NCBI RefSeq assembly: GCF_004745645.1
Contig: NZ_SRMB01000005.1
Location: forward strand, 372,001 to 436,000
Direction of reading: 5' to 3'
Length of the DNA stretch: 64,000 nt
Source: Hymenobacter metallicola
Lineage (GTDB): Bacteria; Bacteroidota; Bacteroidia; Cytophagales; Hymenobacteraceae
The translations under genes and the position numbers were made by a program. Below are positions 8,138-16,200 of this stretch, piece by piece; within the stretch, counting starts at the first letter, position 1; the number at the start of each line of letters is the position of its first letter. A model generated the notes under the pieces. It worked only from the letters and a program-made list of their open reading frames with translations. It did no database searches and was not told the DNA's origin.

Positions 8138-10582
8138 ATGGCCGACTCCGTTCAGGAAAATAATTACATGATTAATGACCTGGCCGCCCGGGGGAAGCAG
8201 GAGTTCTTCCCCGGCCAGGTGCTTTCCTGCTCGCAGCAGGGCAGCGACTTCCTCTTTACCTGCGACAATGGCGTGCAACTTAGCGTGCAGGTCATTACCG
8301 ACAAAATTCTGCGCTTCCGCTACGCCACCGAAGTGGGCTTTGCCGCCGACTTCAGCTACGCCGTGCCCGCCGACCAGCCCCGGGCTGCCCTGGAGTTTCT
8401 GGAGTTTCGCGAGAAGCCCGACCACTACCGCATCACCACCGAGCGTCTGATCTGCACGATCAGCAAGCTCAACACCGCCGCCCGCATCCTGGACCGCTCC
8501 GGGACGCTTTTGTCGGCCGACGAGAAGGGCTTCCACTGGGAGTACGACTACGAAACCGGCAACGACATCGTTAAGATGAGCAAGCAGGTGCAGAGCGGGG
8601 TGCACTACTACGGCCTGGGCGACAAGCCCGACAACATGAACCTGCGCGGCAAGCGCTTCACCAACTGGGGCACCGACACCTACGGCTATACCAAGGGCTC
8701 GGACCCGCTCTACAAGAACATTCCGTTCTACCTGGAGCTGCAGCAGAAGATTGCCCACGGCATTTTCTTCGATAACACCTTCAAGGCCTCCTTCGACTTT
8801 GCCGCCGAGCGGGCCGACGTGACCAGCTTCTGGGCCATGGGCGGGGAGATGAACTACTACTTCATCTACGGCCCCACCCTCACCGAAGTCACCCAGGAGT
8901 ACACCCGCCTGACCTGCCCGCCCGAGCTGCCGCCGCTGTGGGCCCTGGGCTACCACCAGTGCAAGTGGAGCTACTTCCCCGAAAGCAACTTCCGCAGCAT
9001 CGCCAAGGGCTTCCGGGAACGGAAAATCCCCTGCGACGCGCTGTATCTGGACATCGACTACATGGACGGCTACCGGTGCTTTACCTGGAGCCCTACGCAC
9101 TTCCCCGAACCTAAGAAAATGGTCAGGGAGCTGGCCGAGGATGGCTTCAAAACCATCGTCATCATCGACCCCGGCATCAAGATTGACCCCAACTACAGCG
9201 TGTATAAGGAAGGGCTGGAAAATGACTACTTCTGCCGCCGCGCCGACGGGCCCCTGATGAAAGGCTCGGTGTGGCCCGGCCTGTGCAACTTCCCCGACTA
9301 CACCCGCCCCGACGTGCGCGAGTGGTGGGCGGGCCTGTTCAAGGGCCTGATTCAGGAGGATGGCGTGCGGGGCGTGTGGAACGACATGAACGAGCCGGCC
9401 GTGTTCGAGAAGGGCACCTTCCCCGACGACGTGCGCTTTCATTACGATGGGCACTCGGCGTCCCACAAAAAGGCCCACAACATCTACGGCATGCAGATGG
9501 CCCGGGCCACGGCGGCGGGTGTGAAGCAGTTTAGCTACCCCAACCGGCCCTTTACCATCACCCGCAGCACCTACGCCGGCGGGCAGCGCTACTCCTCGGC
9601 CTGGACCGGCGACAACATCGCCAGCTGGGAGCACCTGTGGCTGGCCAACATCCAGTGCCAGCGCCTGAGCATCTCGGGCTTCAGCTTCGTGGGCTCCGAC
9701 GTGGGCGGCTTCATCGACACCCCCGACGGGGAGCTGTACGTGCGCTGGGTAGCCCTGGCGGCCTTCCACCCGTTCTTCCGCACCCACAGCTCTGGTGACC
9801 ACGGCGACCAGGAGCCCTGGAGCTTCGGTGAGCAGTACCTCGACCTGGCCCGCGGCTTCATCGAGTTGCGCTACCGCCTGCTGCCCTATATGTACACCAC
9901 CTTCTGGCAGTACGTGCAGGATGGTACGCCCGTGCTGCGGCCCCTCACGTTTCTCGACCAGAACGACACGGAAACCTACCTGCGCATGGCCGAGTTCAGC
10001 CTCGGCGACCACCTGCTGGTGTGCCCCATCACCCAGGCCGGCGCCGACGGCCGCTGGATGTACCTGCCCCGCGGCGACTGGTTCTACTACTGGACCGACG
10101 AAGCCAAAACTGGTGGCGCCGAAGTGTGGGCCAGTGCCCCCCTCGACCGGATTCCGCTGTTCGTGAAAGCCGGCGCCGTGATTCCGATGTACCCGCTGAT
10201 GCAGTACGTGGGCGAGAAAAAAGTGGAAGAGCTTACCCTGCACGTGTACTACAAGCAGGGCTCGGAAACCAGCGTGGTGTACGAGGACGGGGGCGAAGGC
10301 TACGGCTACCAGCAGGGCCAGAGCACCACCCGCCGTTTTACCGTAACCGGCACCGCCGCCAGCCTGACGCTTACCCAAACCATTGAAGGAGACTATCAGC
10401 CCAGCTTTACCACCTACCGAGTGGTGTTTCACGGGTTTGGAGTAGGACAGGCCACTGCCGATGGCCAGGAAACCGCCGTAGCGGAAACATCGGAGCAGGG
10501 ACTGGTTCTGCCACAGGTGCTGGTGGCCAGCAACTTTACGCAGATAGTGGCTACCCCTTTAAAAGAGGAAAAAGCTAGCTAG
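8138..10582 (+). CDS. GH31 alpha-glucosidase, cytoplasmic
   Basis: An 814-residue member of glycoside hydrolase family 31, which cleaves terminal alpha-linked glucose from maltose-like or related oligosaccharides. There is no signal peptide, so it should act in the cytoplasm. The N-terminal sandwich carries YYGLGDKP and NLRGKRFTNWGTDTYGY; the barrel carries GYHQCKWSYF, LDIDYMDGYRCFTW, the nucleophile Asp416 in VWNDMNEPAVF, the acid/base Asp492 in WTGDNIASW, and SGFSFVGSDVGGF; the C-terminal sandwiches follow (PITQAGADGRWMYLP). I chose the ATG at 8138 because a promoter ends at 8110, although 8108 and 8168 are in frame too. A terminator follows at 10607. Related to the partial exported GH31 at the left edge. 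Confidence 0.95.
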   Translation: MADSVQENNYMINDLAARGKQEFFPGQVLSCSQQGSDFLFTCDNGVQLSVQVITDKILRFRYATEVGFAADFSYAVPADQPRAALEFLEFREKPDHYRITTERLICTISKLNTAARILDRSGTLLSADEKGFHWEYDYETGNDIVKMSKQVQSGVHYYGLGDKPDNMNLRGKRFTNWGTDTYGYTKGSDPLYKNIPFYLELQQKIAHGIFFDNTFKASFDFAAERADVTSFWAMGGEMNYYFIYGPTLTEVTQEYTRLTCPPELPPLWALGYHQCKWSYFPESNFRSIAKGFRERKIPCDALYLDIDYMDGYRCFTWSPTHFPEPKKMVRELAEDGFKTIVIIDPGIKIDPNYSVYKEGLENDYFCRRADGPLMKGSVWPGLCNFPDYTRPDVREWWAGLFKGLIQEDGVRGVWNDMNEPAVFEKGTFPDDVRFHYDGHSASHKKAHNIYGMQMARATAAGVKQFSYPNRPFTITRSTYAGGQRYSSAWTGDNIASWEHLWLANIQCQRLSISGFSFVGSDVGGFIDTPDGELYVRWVALAAFHPFFRTHSSGDHGDQEPWSFGEQYLDLARGFIELRYRLLPYMYTTFWQYVQDGTPVLRPLTFLDQNDTETYLRMAEFSLGDHLLVCPITQAGADGRWMYLPRGDWFYYWTDEAKTGGAEVWASAPLDRIPLFVKAGAVIPMYPLMQYVGEKKVEELTLHVYYKQGSETSVVYEDGGEGYGYQQGQSTTRRFTVTGTAASLTLTQTIEGDYQPSFTTYRVVFHGFGVGQATADGQETAVAETSEQGLVLPQVLVASNFTQIVATPLKEEKAS

Positions 10583-10606
10583 CCACTTTGTATTCGAGTC
10601 CGGTAG

Positions 10607-10640
10607 CCCCTTTGTCAGACTTCTGGCAAAGGGGTTTTTT
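10607..10640 (+). terminator. Rho-independent terminator of the GH31 gene
   Basis: CCCCTTTGTCAGA pairs with TCTGGCAAAGGGG across a two-base turn (one G-T pair) and is followed by six T. It lies 25 bases after the stop codon. Confidence 0.88.
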
Positions 10641-10713
10641 ATTTGACCAAGCACCGCGACAAAAGGATGAGTTTACGCTGCTTGGCACCGGGTTGATACT
10701 GCCAAAAGCAGGA

Positions 10714-10758
10714 TTGGTGTAATAAATTTCAAGGGCCGCTGCGCCGTCACTACGTTTG
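10714..10758 (+). promoter_or_regulatory. Promoter of small-RNA unit 1, with conserved upstream box
   Basis: TTTC at 10727-10730 and TACGTTTG at 10751-10758 form -33 and -7 elements 20 bases apart, the canonical Bacteroidota spacing. A box TTGGTGTAAT at 10714-10723 lies just upstream. The same three parts recur in the same order at 11200-11244, with the distance from TTGG to TTTG exactly 41 bases in both. Confidence 0.7.
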
Positions 10759-10764
10759 TATCAT

Positions 10765-10982
10765 CCTACTACAAGATAGTATTTGTGATATAGATAGAAG
10801 GGTTTATTTATAGAGTGATTCAATAAAATACAGGTTGCTATTTTAATTATAATAGGTAGTCTGATGCTGCCGGTATTATGTGATAGTTAGGTATTTATTT
10901 TTAGTTGATTAATTATTAGTTTATTGTATTTGTTATTTTATTGAAAGCCAACTCAGGTTATCTGAGTTGGCTTTCTCTTTTT
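10765..10982 (+). ncRNA. Putative small RNA 1 of a tandem pair (about 218 nt)
   Basis: The stretch from the predicted start near 10765 to the terminator at 10943-10982 is very AT-rich in a GC-rich genome and has no ORF longer than a few codons. It follows a canonical promoter and ends with a 14-base-pair hairpin and T tail, so it is read as an RNA gene. The next unit (11251-11428) has the same promoter and a similar 3' sequence (GTATTTGTTATTTTATT here, GTATTCGTTATTTTATT there) before its own terminator. The bodies between are only weakly alike. No known RNA family was recognised; a 6S-like RNA, a trans-acting regulator or a peptide too short to judge are all possible. Confidence 0.5.
10943..10982 (+). 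terminator. Terminator of small-RNA unit 1
   Basis: GAAAGCCAACTCAG, five-base loop, then CTGAGTTGGCTTTC and TCTTTTT: a perfect 14-base-pair stem with a T-rich tail. Confidence 0.9.
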
Positions 10983-11199
10983 AGGGCACTTGCAAACGAG
11001 AAGTGAACCCTCCTACGGTGAACTCGGATACATCTCCCGGATCCGAAACCTCGAATCGGGAGGCGTATAGGTGATGCTAGTGGCTTATAGATAGCGCAGC
11101 AGCCTTTCGGCAGGCCAGGCTGCGTCTTTGGGGCAGCTACCACAACTACTGCTACAGCTGGTCAGTAGCATCATCGGATTGGTCCTGACAAAGTACGGG
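10983..11199. other. Spacer between the two small-RNA units
   Basis: No protein gene seen. It is GC-richer than the flanking RNA units and holds small inverted repeats near 11058-11064 (CGGGAGG region) and a GCAGCAGCCT / AGGCTGCG stem at about 11096-11124. It may be an upstream regulatory region of unit 2 or part of a longer unit 1 transcript. Confidence 0.4.
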
Positions 11200-11244
11200 T
11201 TGGTGTAATTTATTTTCGTTCGAGGAGGAGCTATTCTATGTTTG
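11200..11244 (+). promoter_or_regulatory. Promoter of small-RNA unit 2, with conserved upstream box
   Basis: TTGGTGTAAT at 11200-11209, TTTC at 11214-11217 and TATGTTTG at 11237-11244 (19 bases between -33 and -7) repeat the arrangement seen at 10714-10758. Both are followed directly by TATCATC. Upstream, GACAAAGTACGGG here parallels GCCAAAAGCAGGA there. Confidence 0.7.
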
Positions 11245-11250
11245 TATCAT

Positions 11251-11428
11251 CAGAACGGCGAAATAAACCGGTGCTGTTAAAACAGGGTTTTTAAAAGGAT
11301 AGGTTAAGCGTCGATTACTTATATTTTATATTATTGCGAGTTTATATTTATTAGCTGTATTCGTTATTTTATTTTTATTGTTATTTAAAAAAAAGAACCC
11401 GACACTGGCAGGTCGGGTTCTTTTTTTT
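11251..11428 (+). ncRNA. Putative small RNA 2 of a tandem pair (about 178 nt)
   Basis: Runs from the predicted transcription start to the end of a strong terminator. It is AT-rich, has no ATG-started ORF of note, and shares promoter architecture and its 3' body (the GTATTCGTTATTTTATT stretch) with unit 1. The AT-rich body contains TTAAAACAGGGTTTTTAA, a small stem. The lipase-like gene converges on it from the right, so a read-through or antisense role toward that gene cannot be excluded. Confidence 0.5.
11387..11428. terminator. Terminator of small-RNA unit 2, also for the convergent hydrolase gene
   Basis: AAAAAAAAGAACCCGAC, eight-base loop, then GTCGGGTTC and eight T. A-rich and T-rich flanks allow use from both strands; the hydrolase gene on the other strand ends at 11456. 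Confidence 0.92.
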
Positions 11429-11455
11429 GTCCTGGTTGGTTCAATGGCCGCCTGT

Positions 11456-12532
11456 TTACAGATGCTTCCGGATGTAGGCATACACTTCCGGATTAGAAAG
11501 CAGACCGGCGTGGCTTTGCTGCGCAAATACGCGGGTGTGAATCTGGGTGTCGGGCGGCGGGGCGGGGTCGCCGAAAATGCGGCCGACGGCACTCCCAGCG
11601 CCCACCAGACCATCCCCAAAATAGTGGTGCAGGGCCGAGCTCGCCGTTTTGAGCAGCGACCCCACCAGCACGTGATACGGAACGCCGGGCAGGGGCGGCA
11701 CTACGGTGCGGGGTGGCATCAATACGTCGTCGGCGTGCGGGCTTTGCCAGTCCTGGTCGACCAGCCAGGCGTGGCGCAGGTCCTTGATGCCGTTGCTGCG
11801 CTGGTCCATGGCTTTGCTCAAAAAGCGCGTGGGGGCCACATTTATTTTGCGCAGCATTACGGAGGTCAGGTGGCTGTTCTGCTCCAGAAACGAACCGTCG
11901 TTGGGCACGCCCAGCAAAAAGACCGACCGTAGCCGGGCTACCCACGGGGCCGGGGCCGTCGGGCCGTGGGTGCCGTAGTAGCCCGCGCTGCGAATGACGA
12001 GTCCTCCCATCGAATGGCCCACCAAGACCAACTGCTCCACGGCGTCAGGGTGGGTCGTTAGCAGGTCGGTGAGCAGGTGGGAAAGCAGCTGGCCGTTTTG
12101 GGAAATGTGCAGGCCGCTGTTGTAGCGCACGTACAGGCAGCGCACCCCGGCCTCGCGCTGCAGCAGCGGTCCGTAGCGGGGCGTGTCGGGGGTGCCAGTC
12201 TGCCAGATCATTTCGTCGCCCATCAGGCCGTGCAGAAACACCACCGTCGTCAGGGCCGGGCCCGGCAGGTGCAGGTCGGCCACGGCCACGTCGGCGCCGA
12301 GCTGGCGGAAGCTCATTTGGATAGCCTTGGGGTCCTGACGCGCCGCCAGCTGGTCGCCAATAGCCCCGTTTAGAATAGGCAGGGTAAAATGGCGGTAAGC
12401 CTGCCCGGCCTGGTAGAGGTAGTCGAGGCCCTGGACCGGAAGCGAAGCCGCCCTTCGCGCGGCGGCCGAAAAACGGCGCCAGCGCGAAGGGCGGTCAGCA
12501 GAGTCACCAGCGGGGGTGGATGGTTCGGTCAC
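11456..12532 (-). CDS. PGAP1/lipase-like alpha/beta hydrolase
   Basis: A 358-residue serine hydrolase of the alpha/beta fold, probably a lipase or esterase. After a basic amphipathic N-terminus (to about residue 50) the fold shows the first core strand and oxyanion turn TTVVFLHGLMGDEMIW (about 93-108), the nucleophile elbow VGHSMGGLV, LLGVPNDGS and a C-terminal FAQQSHAGL that should hold the catalytic His. No signal peptide is clear. The start codon is GTG at 12532; its first bases overlap the TGA of the upstream T9SS gene (GTGA), so translation is probably coupled. The natural substrate is unknown. Confidence 0.85.
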   Translation of the reverse strand: MTEPSTPAGDSADRPSRWRRFSAAARRAASLPVQGLDYLYQAGQAYRHFTLPILNGAIGDQLAARQDPKAIQMSFRQLGADVAVADLHLPGPALTTVVFLHGLMGDEMIWQTGTPDTPRYGPLLQREAGVRCLYVRYNSGLHISQNGQLLSHLLTDLLTTHPDAVEQLVLVGHSMGGLVIRSAGYYGTHGPTAPAPWVARLRSVFLLGVPNDGSFLEQNSHLTSVMLRKINVAPTRFLSKAMDQRSNGIKDLRHAWLVDQDWQSPHADDVLMPPRTVVPPLPGVPYHVLVGSLLKTASSALHHYFGDGLVGAGSAVGRIFGDPAPPPDTQIHTRVFAQQSHAGLLSNPEVYAYIRKHL

Positions 12533-13455
12533 GGAATCAGAAGTTTGTGCACTACGGGGCCTTCGGGCGTATTAAGACGAAGTGTGTACACGCCGGCCCG
12601 CTGCCCCCGCAAATCTACGGTGCGCGGTCCAGTTGCGTTGGCCGGCGCTGCGGGCTGCTGCAGAACGGTGCGGCCCGTCACGTCCGAAACGGTGTAGGCC
12701 GCGCCAGTCCAGCTGGCTTCCCGCGTGGTGCTGAGCGTAAACAGGCCGTCGGCGCTAGGGTTCGGATACACCGTTACGGCTGCGTTGCGGGCCGCATCCA
12801 CCGTCGGCGTTGCCGTGCCGGTCATTACCACGTCGTCGATGAACAATACTGTGCCGGCCGTGGGCGTCGACTGGGTGCCGGTCACGAACAGAATCCGGAT
12901 AGAGTCGGGAGCAACGGACGACTGATATTGTAGGGGCACCGTGCTCAGAGTGTAAGAGGAAGTTGGGGCCAGCTGAATTACTCCACCTGCTACAACGTTG
13001 GACCGGGCGCCGTCCCATTTGGTGAGCACCACCTGGGCCCCGGCGGCATCGGCGCTAGTGGCCGGAACCGTGAGCTTGTAGTAGAACTGCATGCTGGCCG
13101 GCCGGCTTGTGAAGGGGATGCCACCCGGAAAATCAGCGTCAATATTGGGGCTGGTGCCTAGACCCAATACGCCGGGGAAGGTGACGTCCAGCAGCGTGTT
13201 GGTTTTGCTTTCCAGCCGCGCTGCGTAGGTGCCGGCGTGCTTGTCGGTGGAGCGGGTGGTAGTACCGGCCGCCAGGGGGAAACCCGAGGAAGCCAGCACA
13301 TCATCAAAGGTAAACCAACCGGCCGGCGCCAGGCTGATTGCCCGGGTTTCCCAGGTTTCCAGTGTGCCATTGGGAAGAGCCTGCGCCTGGGCGGCCGACA
13401 AGGCCAGCAGGCTGCTGAGGGCCGTGAGGCCAATTCGTACAAATTGCTGTTTCAT
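12529..13455 (-). CDS. Secreted protein with T9SS C-terminal sorting domain
   Basis: A 308-residue exported protein. The start at 13455 gives MKQQFVRIGLTALSSLLALS and a signal peptidase site near AQAQ; the longer upstream start lacks sense. Residues of about 22-215 are a beta-rich domain that begins with the pattern LPNGTLETWET and later TDKHAGTYAARLESK, resembling the PCMD-like or carbohydrate-binding sandwiches of Bacteroidota secreted proteins, but I could not name it with certainty. The last 75 residues are a T9SS type A sorting domain (VYPNPSADGLFTL, VSDVTGRTVL, RAGVYTLRL). It overlaps the lipase-like gene by four bases, so the two are made together and may act on one substrate. Confidence 0.85.
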   Translation of the reverse strand: MKQQFVRIGLTALSSLLALSAAQAQALPNGTLETWETRAISLAPAGWFTFDDVLASSGFPLAAGTTTRSTDKHAGTYAARLESKTNTLLDVTFPGVLGLGTSPNIDADFPGGIPFTSRPASMQFYYKLTVPATSADAAGAQVVLTKWDGARSNVVAGGVIQLAPTSSYTLSTVPLQYQSSVAPDSIRILFVTGTQSTPTAGTVLFIDDVVMTGTATPTVDAARNAAVTVYPNPSADGLFTLSTTREASWTGAAYTVSDVTGRTVLQQPAAPANATGPRTVDLRGQRAGVYTLRLNTPEGPVVHKLLIP

Positions 13456-13551
13456 AGCGTAGTGTGAAAAAGGGTTCGGATACAAGGATGTGTAAACGAG
13501 CAACATAGTTGCCAGCGGGGCAAAGGTAGGAGGCCCGCACCGACGACACTA

Positions 13552-14412
13552 TCACATATTCGGGGGAGGTGAGACGGGCACTTTGGGCCGGATGATGCCA
13601 TAGAGCAAGCCCAGCAGCAGGCCCGTGAGCAAGCCGCCCAGGTGAGCTGCATTATCCGTAGTGCCAGTGCCGCGCAGCCCCGCCTCCAGCTGGCTGGGTA
13701 CCAGCAGCAGAATCAGCCAGAGCAGGCCGTAGCGCTGCTGCCGGCTCAGGGGCACGGCTCCGGTAACGGCCAGGGCCAGCAACAGGCCATACAAGCCGAA
13801 AATAGCCCCCGAAGCGCCCACCGAGTTTACGCCCGCCGCGTGCCACCACAGGCTGGCCAGGCTGCCACCGACCCCGCAGAGCAGGTAGAGTAGCAGCAGG
13901 CGGCCCGGGCCTACCAACGACTCGGTAAGCCGGCCCAGAAACAGCAGAGCCAGGGAATTGAGCAGCAAATGCGCCAGCCCGCCGTGCAGAAAGCAACTGG
14001 TCAGCAGGCGCCAGGGCTGGCCGTGCAGGGTCAGGGGCGAAAAGTTGGAACCCCAGGCCACGAGTATACTGGCCTGGGGCTGAAACAAATCGGCCCCGCC
14101 CCCGACCATGGCCCCAAACACGAGCAGGTTGAGCAGCAGCAGCAGCGGCGTGACATAGTAAGTAGCTGTAGGCCCGAAAAGCCGTTTCACAGAGTCGGCG
14201 GCCAGCCGATACCAGGGCTCATCGGCGGGGCTGGGCGCGGGCGGTGGGGGCGGGGGGCTAAGCTCGGTCGGGACCAGGCCCCGGTGCTGTAGCTCCCGCA
14301 CGGCGGCTTCGCCCAGCGCGGGCGGGTAGCGGCGGGCATTCTGGGCAAAATACAGCAGCTCGGCGTCCGTTTTCTGGGCAAAAAGCTCGCTTAGGGTAGG
14401 ACTGGCAGCCAT
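13552..14412 (-). CDS. Rhomboid intramembrane serine protease with N-terminal helical module
   Basis: A 286-residue protease that cleaves substrates within membranes. Residues 8-48 form a helical module (QKTDAELLYFAQN, AAVRELQHRGL) shared with the next gene; 49-70 is Pro-rich. The membrane part has six segments with the rhomboid signatures: WRLLTSCFLHGGLAHLLLN (the second transmembrane HxxxN), GASGAIFG with the nucleophile Ser201, and NAAHLGG with the catalytic His257. It is complete at both ends. The neighbour at 14485-15351 shares only the N-terminal module and lies 72 bases upstream on the same strand, suggesting one operon. Confidence 0.93.
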   Translation of the reverse strand: MAASPTLSELFAQKTDAELLYFAQNARRYPPALGEAAVRELQHRGLVPTELSPPPPPPAPSPADEPWYRLAADSVKRLFGPTATYYVTPLLLLLNLLVFGAMVGGGADLFQPQASILVAWGSNFSPLTLHGQPWRLLTSCFLHGGLAHLLLNSLALLFLGRLTESLVGPGRLLLLYLLCGVGGSLASLWWHAAGVNSVGASGAIFGLYGLLLALAVTGAVPLSRQQRYGLLWLILLLVPSQLEAGLRGTGTTDNAAHLGGLLTGLLLGLLYGIIRPKVPVSPPPNM

Positions 14413-14484
14413 AATGGAGAGAAAGCAGACAGGAAACAGATACTAAACCCGCAAGCCGCCCAAAAGTGAGTCCGGGCCGGAACG

Positions 14485-15351
14485 CTACACCTGGGGCATG
14501 GCTTTGCGGGCCACTTCGGCGTCCACGCGCTTCTGCAGTTCCTCCATCGGCCGAATCCGGTTCTGGGGTGGCACGCCCAGCAGGGTCTGGCGCATCACCG
14601 TCACCGAATCGTTGAAATACCGCAGGCCCTGGTCGAGCGGCGGCTGGCCGTAGATGTAGAAGTTTTTCATGGTCGTCAGCGTTTCGCGCCGTAGCAGGGC
14701 CGCGCGGTGCATCAGCTCTAGCTGCTCACTCATGGTAGGTTGCAGCTTGTGGTTGTACACCAGCACGCTGGTCAGGCGCTTCCACTTGTCGAGGGTAAGC
14801 TCTACCTGACCGGGAAAGGTGGAGTCGATGCGGGCCGCCTCGGCTTCCTGAAACAGGTAGGCCGACTGATTCTCGGCTTCCCAGAAACGGCCGGCCAGTA
14901 GCAGAAACTTGCGCTGGGCGGTGGTATCCTGCCGCTCGGCCGCGGGCAGCAAGGCGGGCATTTGCCGCACCTGGGCTTTGGTTAGGGAGTCGAACGACGG
15001 CATCAGGTGGGTTTGCACCGCCACCAGTTCGCGGCTGGGCACGGGGCCGTTCTTGTTTTTCCAGCTTTTGTTGCCGGTAGGCCACCAGTATAGCACGGCG
15101 GCTAGCACCACCAGGCCCAGCCCCAGCGCCGGTAGCAGCCAGGGCCGCTCCGAATCCTCATTTATTTCCGGCGGGGCGGCCTCCACCGACGCCGGGGGCA
15201 GCGCCCAGGCTACGCCGCGCCGCTGTAGTTCCTGGCGGGCAGTAGCCACCAAATCAGCGTGGTAGAAGCCCGGGTTCTGAACCAGGAACAGCAGCTCCGC
15301 ATCGGTTTTGGCAAGCAGGAAATCGGGGGCCGAGGAAAAGGGGGCAGACAT
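14485..15351 (-). CDS. Single-pass membrane protein with N-terminal TDAELL module
   Basis: A 288-residue protein with three parts. Residues 12-50 repeat the helical module of the rhomboid protein next door (AKTDAELLFLVQN, ARQELQRRG). A single membrane segment follows at about 72-90 (WLLPALGLGLVVLAAVLYWW). Residues 95-288 are a polar, helical domain with no family I recognise; it contains RKFLLLAGRFWEAE, LDKWKRL and VMRQTLLGVPPQNR. The membrane placement suggests the module in the cytoplasm and the helical domain outside, or the reverse. The shared module and adjacent position suggest a link to the rhomboid protease, perhaps as partner or substrate; this is inference. Confidence 0.7.
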   Translation of the reverse strand: MSAPFSSAPDFLLAKTDAELLFLVQNPGFYHADLVATARQELQRRGVAWALPPASVEAAPPEINEDSERPWLLPALGLGLVVLAAVLYWWPTGNKSWKNKNGPVPSRELVAVQTHLMPSFDSLTKAQVRQMPALLPAAERQDTTAQRKFLLLAGRFWEAENQSAYLFQEAEAARIDSTFPGQVELTLDKWKRLTSVLVYNHKLQPTMSEQLELMHRAALLRRETLTTMKNFYIYGQPPLDQGLRYFNDSVTVMRQTLLGVPPQNRIRPMEELQKRVDAEVARKAMPQV

Positions 15352-15505
15352 GGATAAAGCTCAACTATATGGCCGGTAATCAACCCGTAAGTTGGGAAAA
15401 ACCGCGGGCAAAACCACGGGCTATTTCTAAACCAGCCCGGCGCAGCGGCGTATAGCATAGTCCCGGGCCGGGTGCCCGGGCTTCCCAACCTAGCACCTTC
15501 TTCCC

Positions 15506-15814
15506 ATGCAAGATCCTCAGCAAATCCCTACCGATAGCCGCGACATTCAGCAGGCTTCCGGTTCGCAGTCGGAGCAGCGGCAGCCCGAGGGGCGGCAGGC
15601 ACCCGGCACCGACGCCCTGCGCGGCCTCAACGCCGACGACAACTCCGGTAGCGGCGGCACGGAAGGCGGCCACGAAATCAAGGGCAAGCGCGTCAGCACC
15701 GGCCCCAACTACGACCAGCCCGGCAACGCCGCCGACGGCGACGTAGGCGGCAGCTCTACCTCGGCCGGTACTGGCGTTTCGGGCGGCGAAACCGGCCAGG
15801 TTCCGCAGCTCTAG
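15506..15814 (+). CDS. Small disordered hydrophilic protein, first of two
   Basis: A 102-residue protein with no hydrophobic core, rich in Gly, Ser, Gln, Asp and Pro, so probably unfolded. No signal peptide. Residues 56-70 include IKGKRVSTGPNYDQ, echoed by ARRVSTTNHGQD in the next gene. Such hydrophilin-like proteins are common near stress genes in Cytophagales, but no function is known. The next gene begins 70 bases downstream in the same direction. A 160-residue reverse ORF over this stretch is thought to be a shadow. Confidence 0.6.
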   Translation: MQDPQQIPTDSRDIQQASGSQSEQRQPEGRQAPGTDALRGLNADDNSGSGGTEGGHEIKGKRVSTGPNYDQPGNAADGDVGGSSTSAGTGVSGGETGQVPQL

Positions 15815-15883
15815 CCTTCTTTTTCCTCGGGAAAGCTGCCCTGCTCTCCCCATTCCATCCATCCCACCTTACCTATTCTCATC

Positions 15884-16183
15884 ATGTCGAATAAACCCAA
15901 TAACCCCGGCAATACTTCCGAAGACAGCGGCGCCCGTCGCGTGAGCACCACCAACCACGGCCAGGACGGCACCTCGAAAAACGAGGCCTTCGCCGCCGCC
16001 CAGAAAGCTCAGCAGGAAGAGCAAGCCCAGCAGAACGATGCCACCACCAGCACCCAGAGCAACATGGGCAACGGCGACGGTATCCGCGGTGAATATGGCG
16101 ACGCCAGCCAGACCAATGGTATGGAAGGCGGCAGCAACGCGGGCAACAAGGACCAGAACGACACCCGCAAAAACCACAACTAG
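15884..16183 (+). CDS. Small disordered hydrophilic protein, second of two
   Basis: A 99-residue protein rich in Asn, Gln, Gly, Ser and Asp, with one Ala/Gln/Glu helix (AFAAAQKAQQEEQAQQ, about residues 46-61). It shares the RVST motif and overall make-up with the gene upstream. A strong terminator follows 17 bases after the stop, which supports a real transcript reading rightward. Possibly a desiccation or stress protectant (hydrophilin-like), by composition only. Confidence 0.6.
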   Translation: MSNKPNNPGNTSEDSGARRVSTTNHGQDGTSKNEAFAAAQKAQQEEQAQQNDATTSTQSNMGNGDGIRGEYGDASQTNGMEGGSNAGNKDQNDTRKNHN

Positions 16184-16200
16184 GTTGTTGCCAGGTATGT

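Noticed and set aside
8060-10432. 790-residue minus-strand ORF
   Set aside because: Antisense of the GH31 glucosidase, whose motifs and catalytic residues are complete.
10765-10982. Very short ORFs inside small-RNA unit 1 (for example eight codons at about 10863)
   Set aside because: Too short, no conservation with unit 2, and no start context to support translation.
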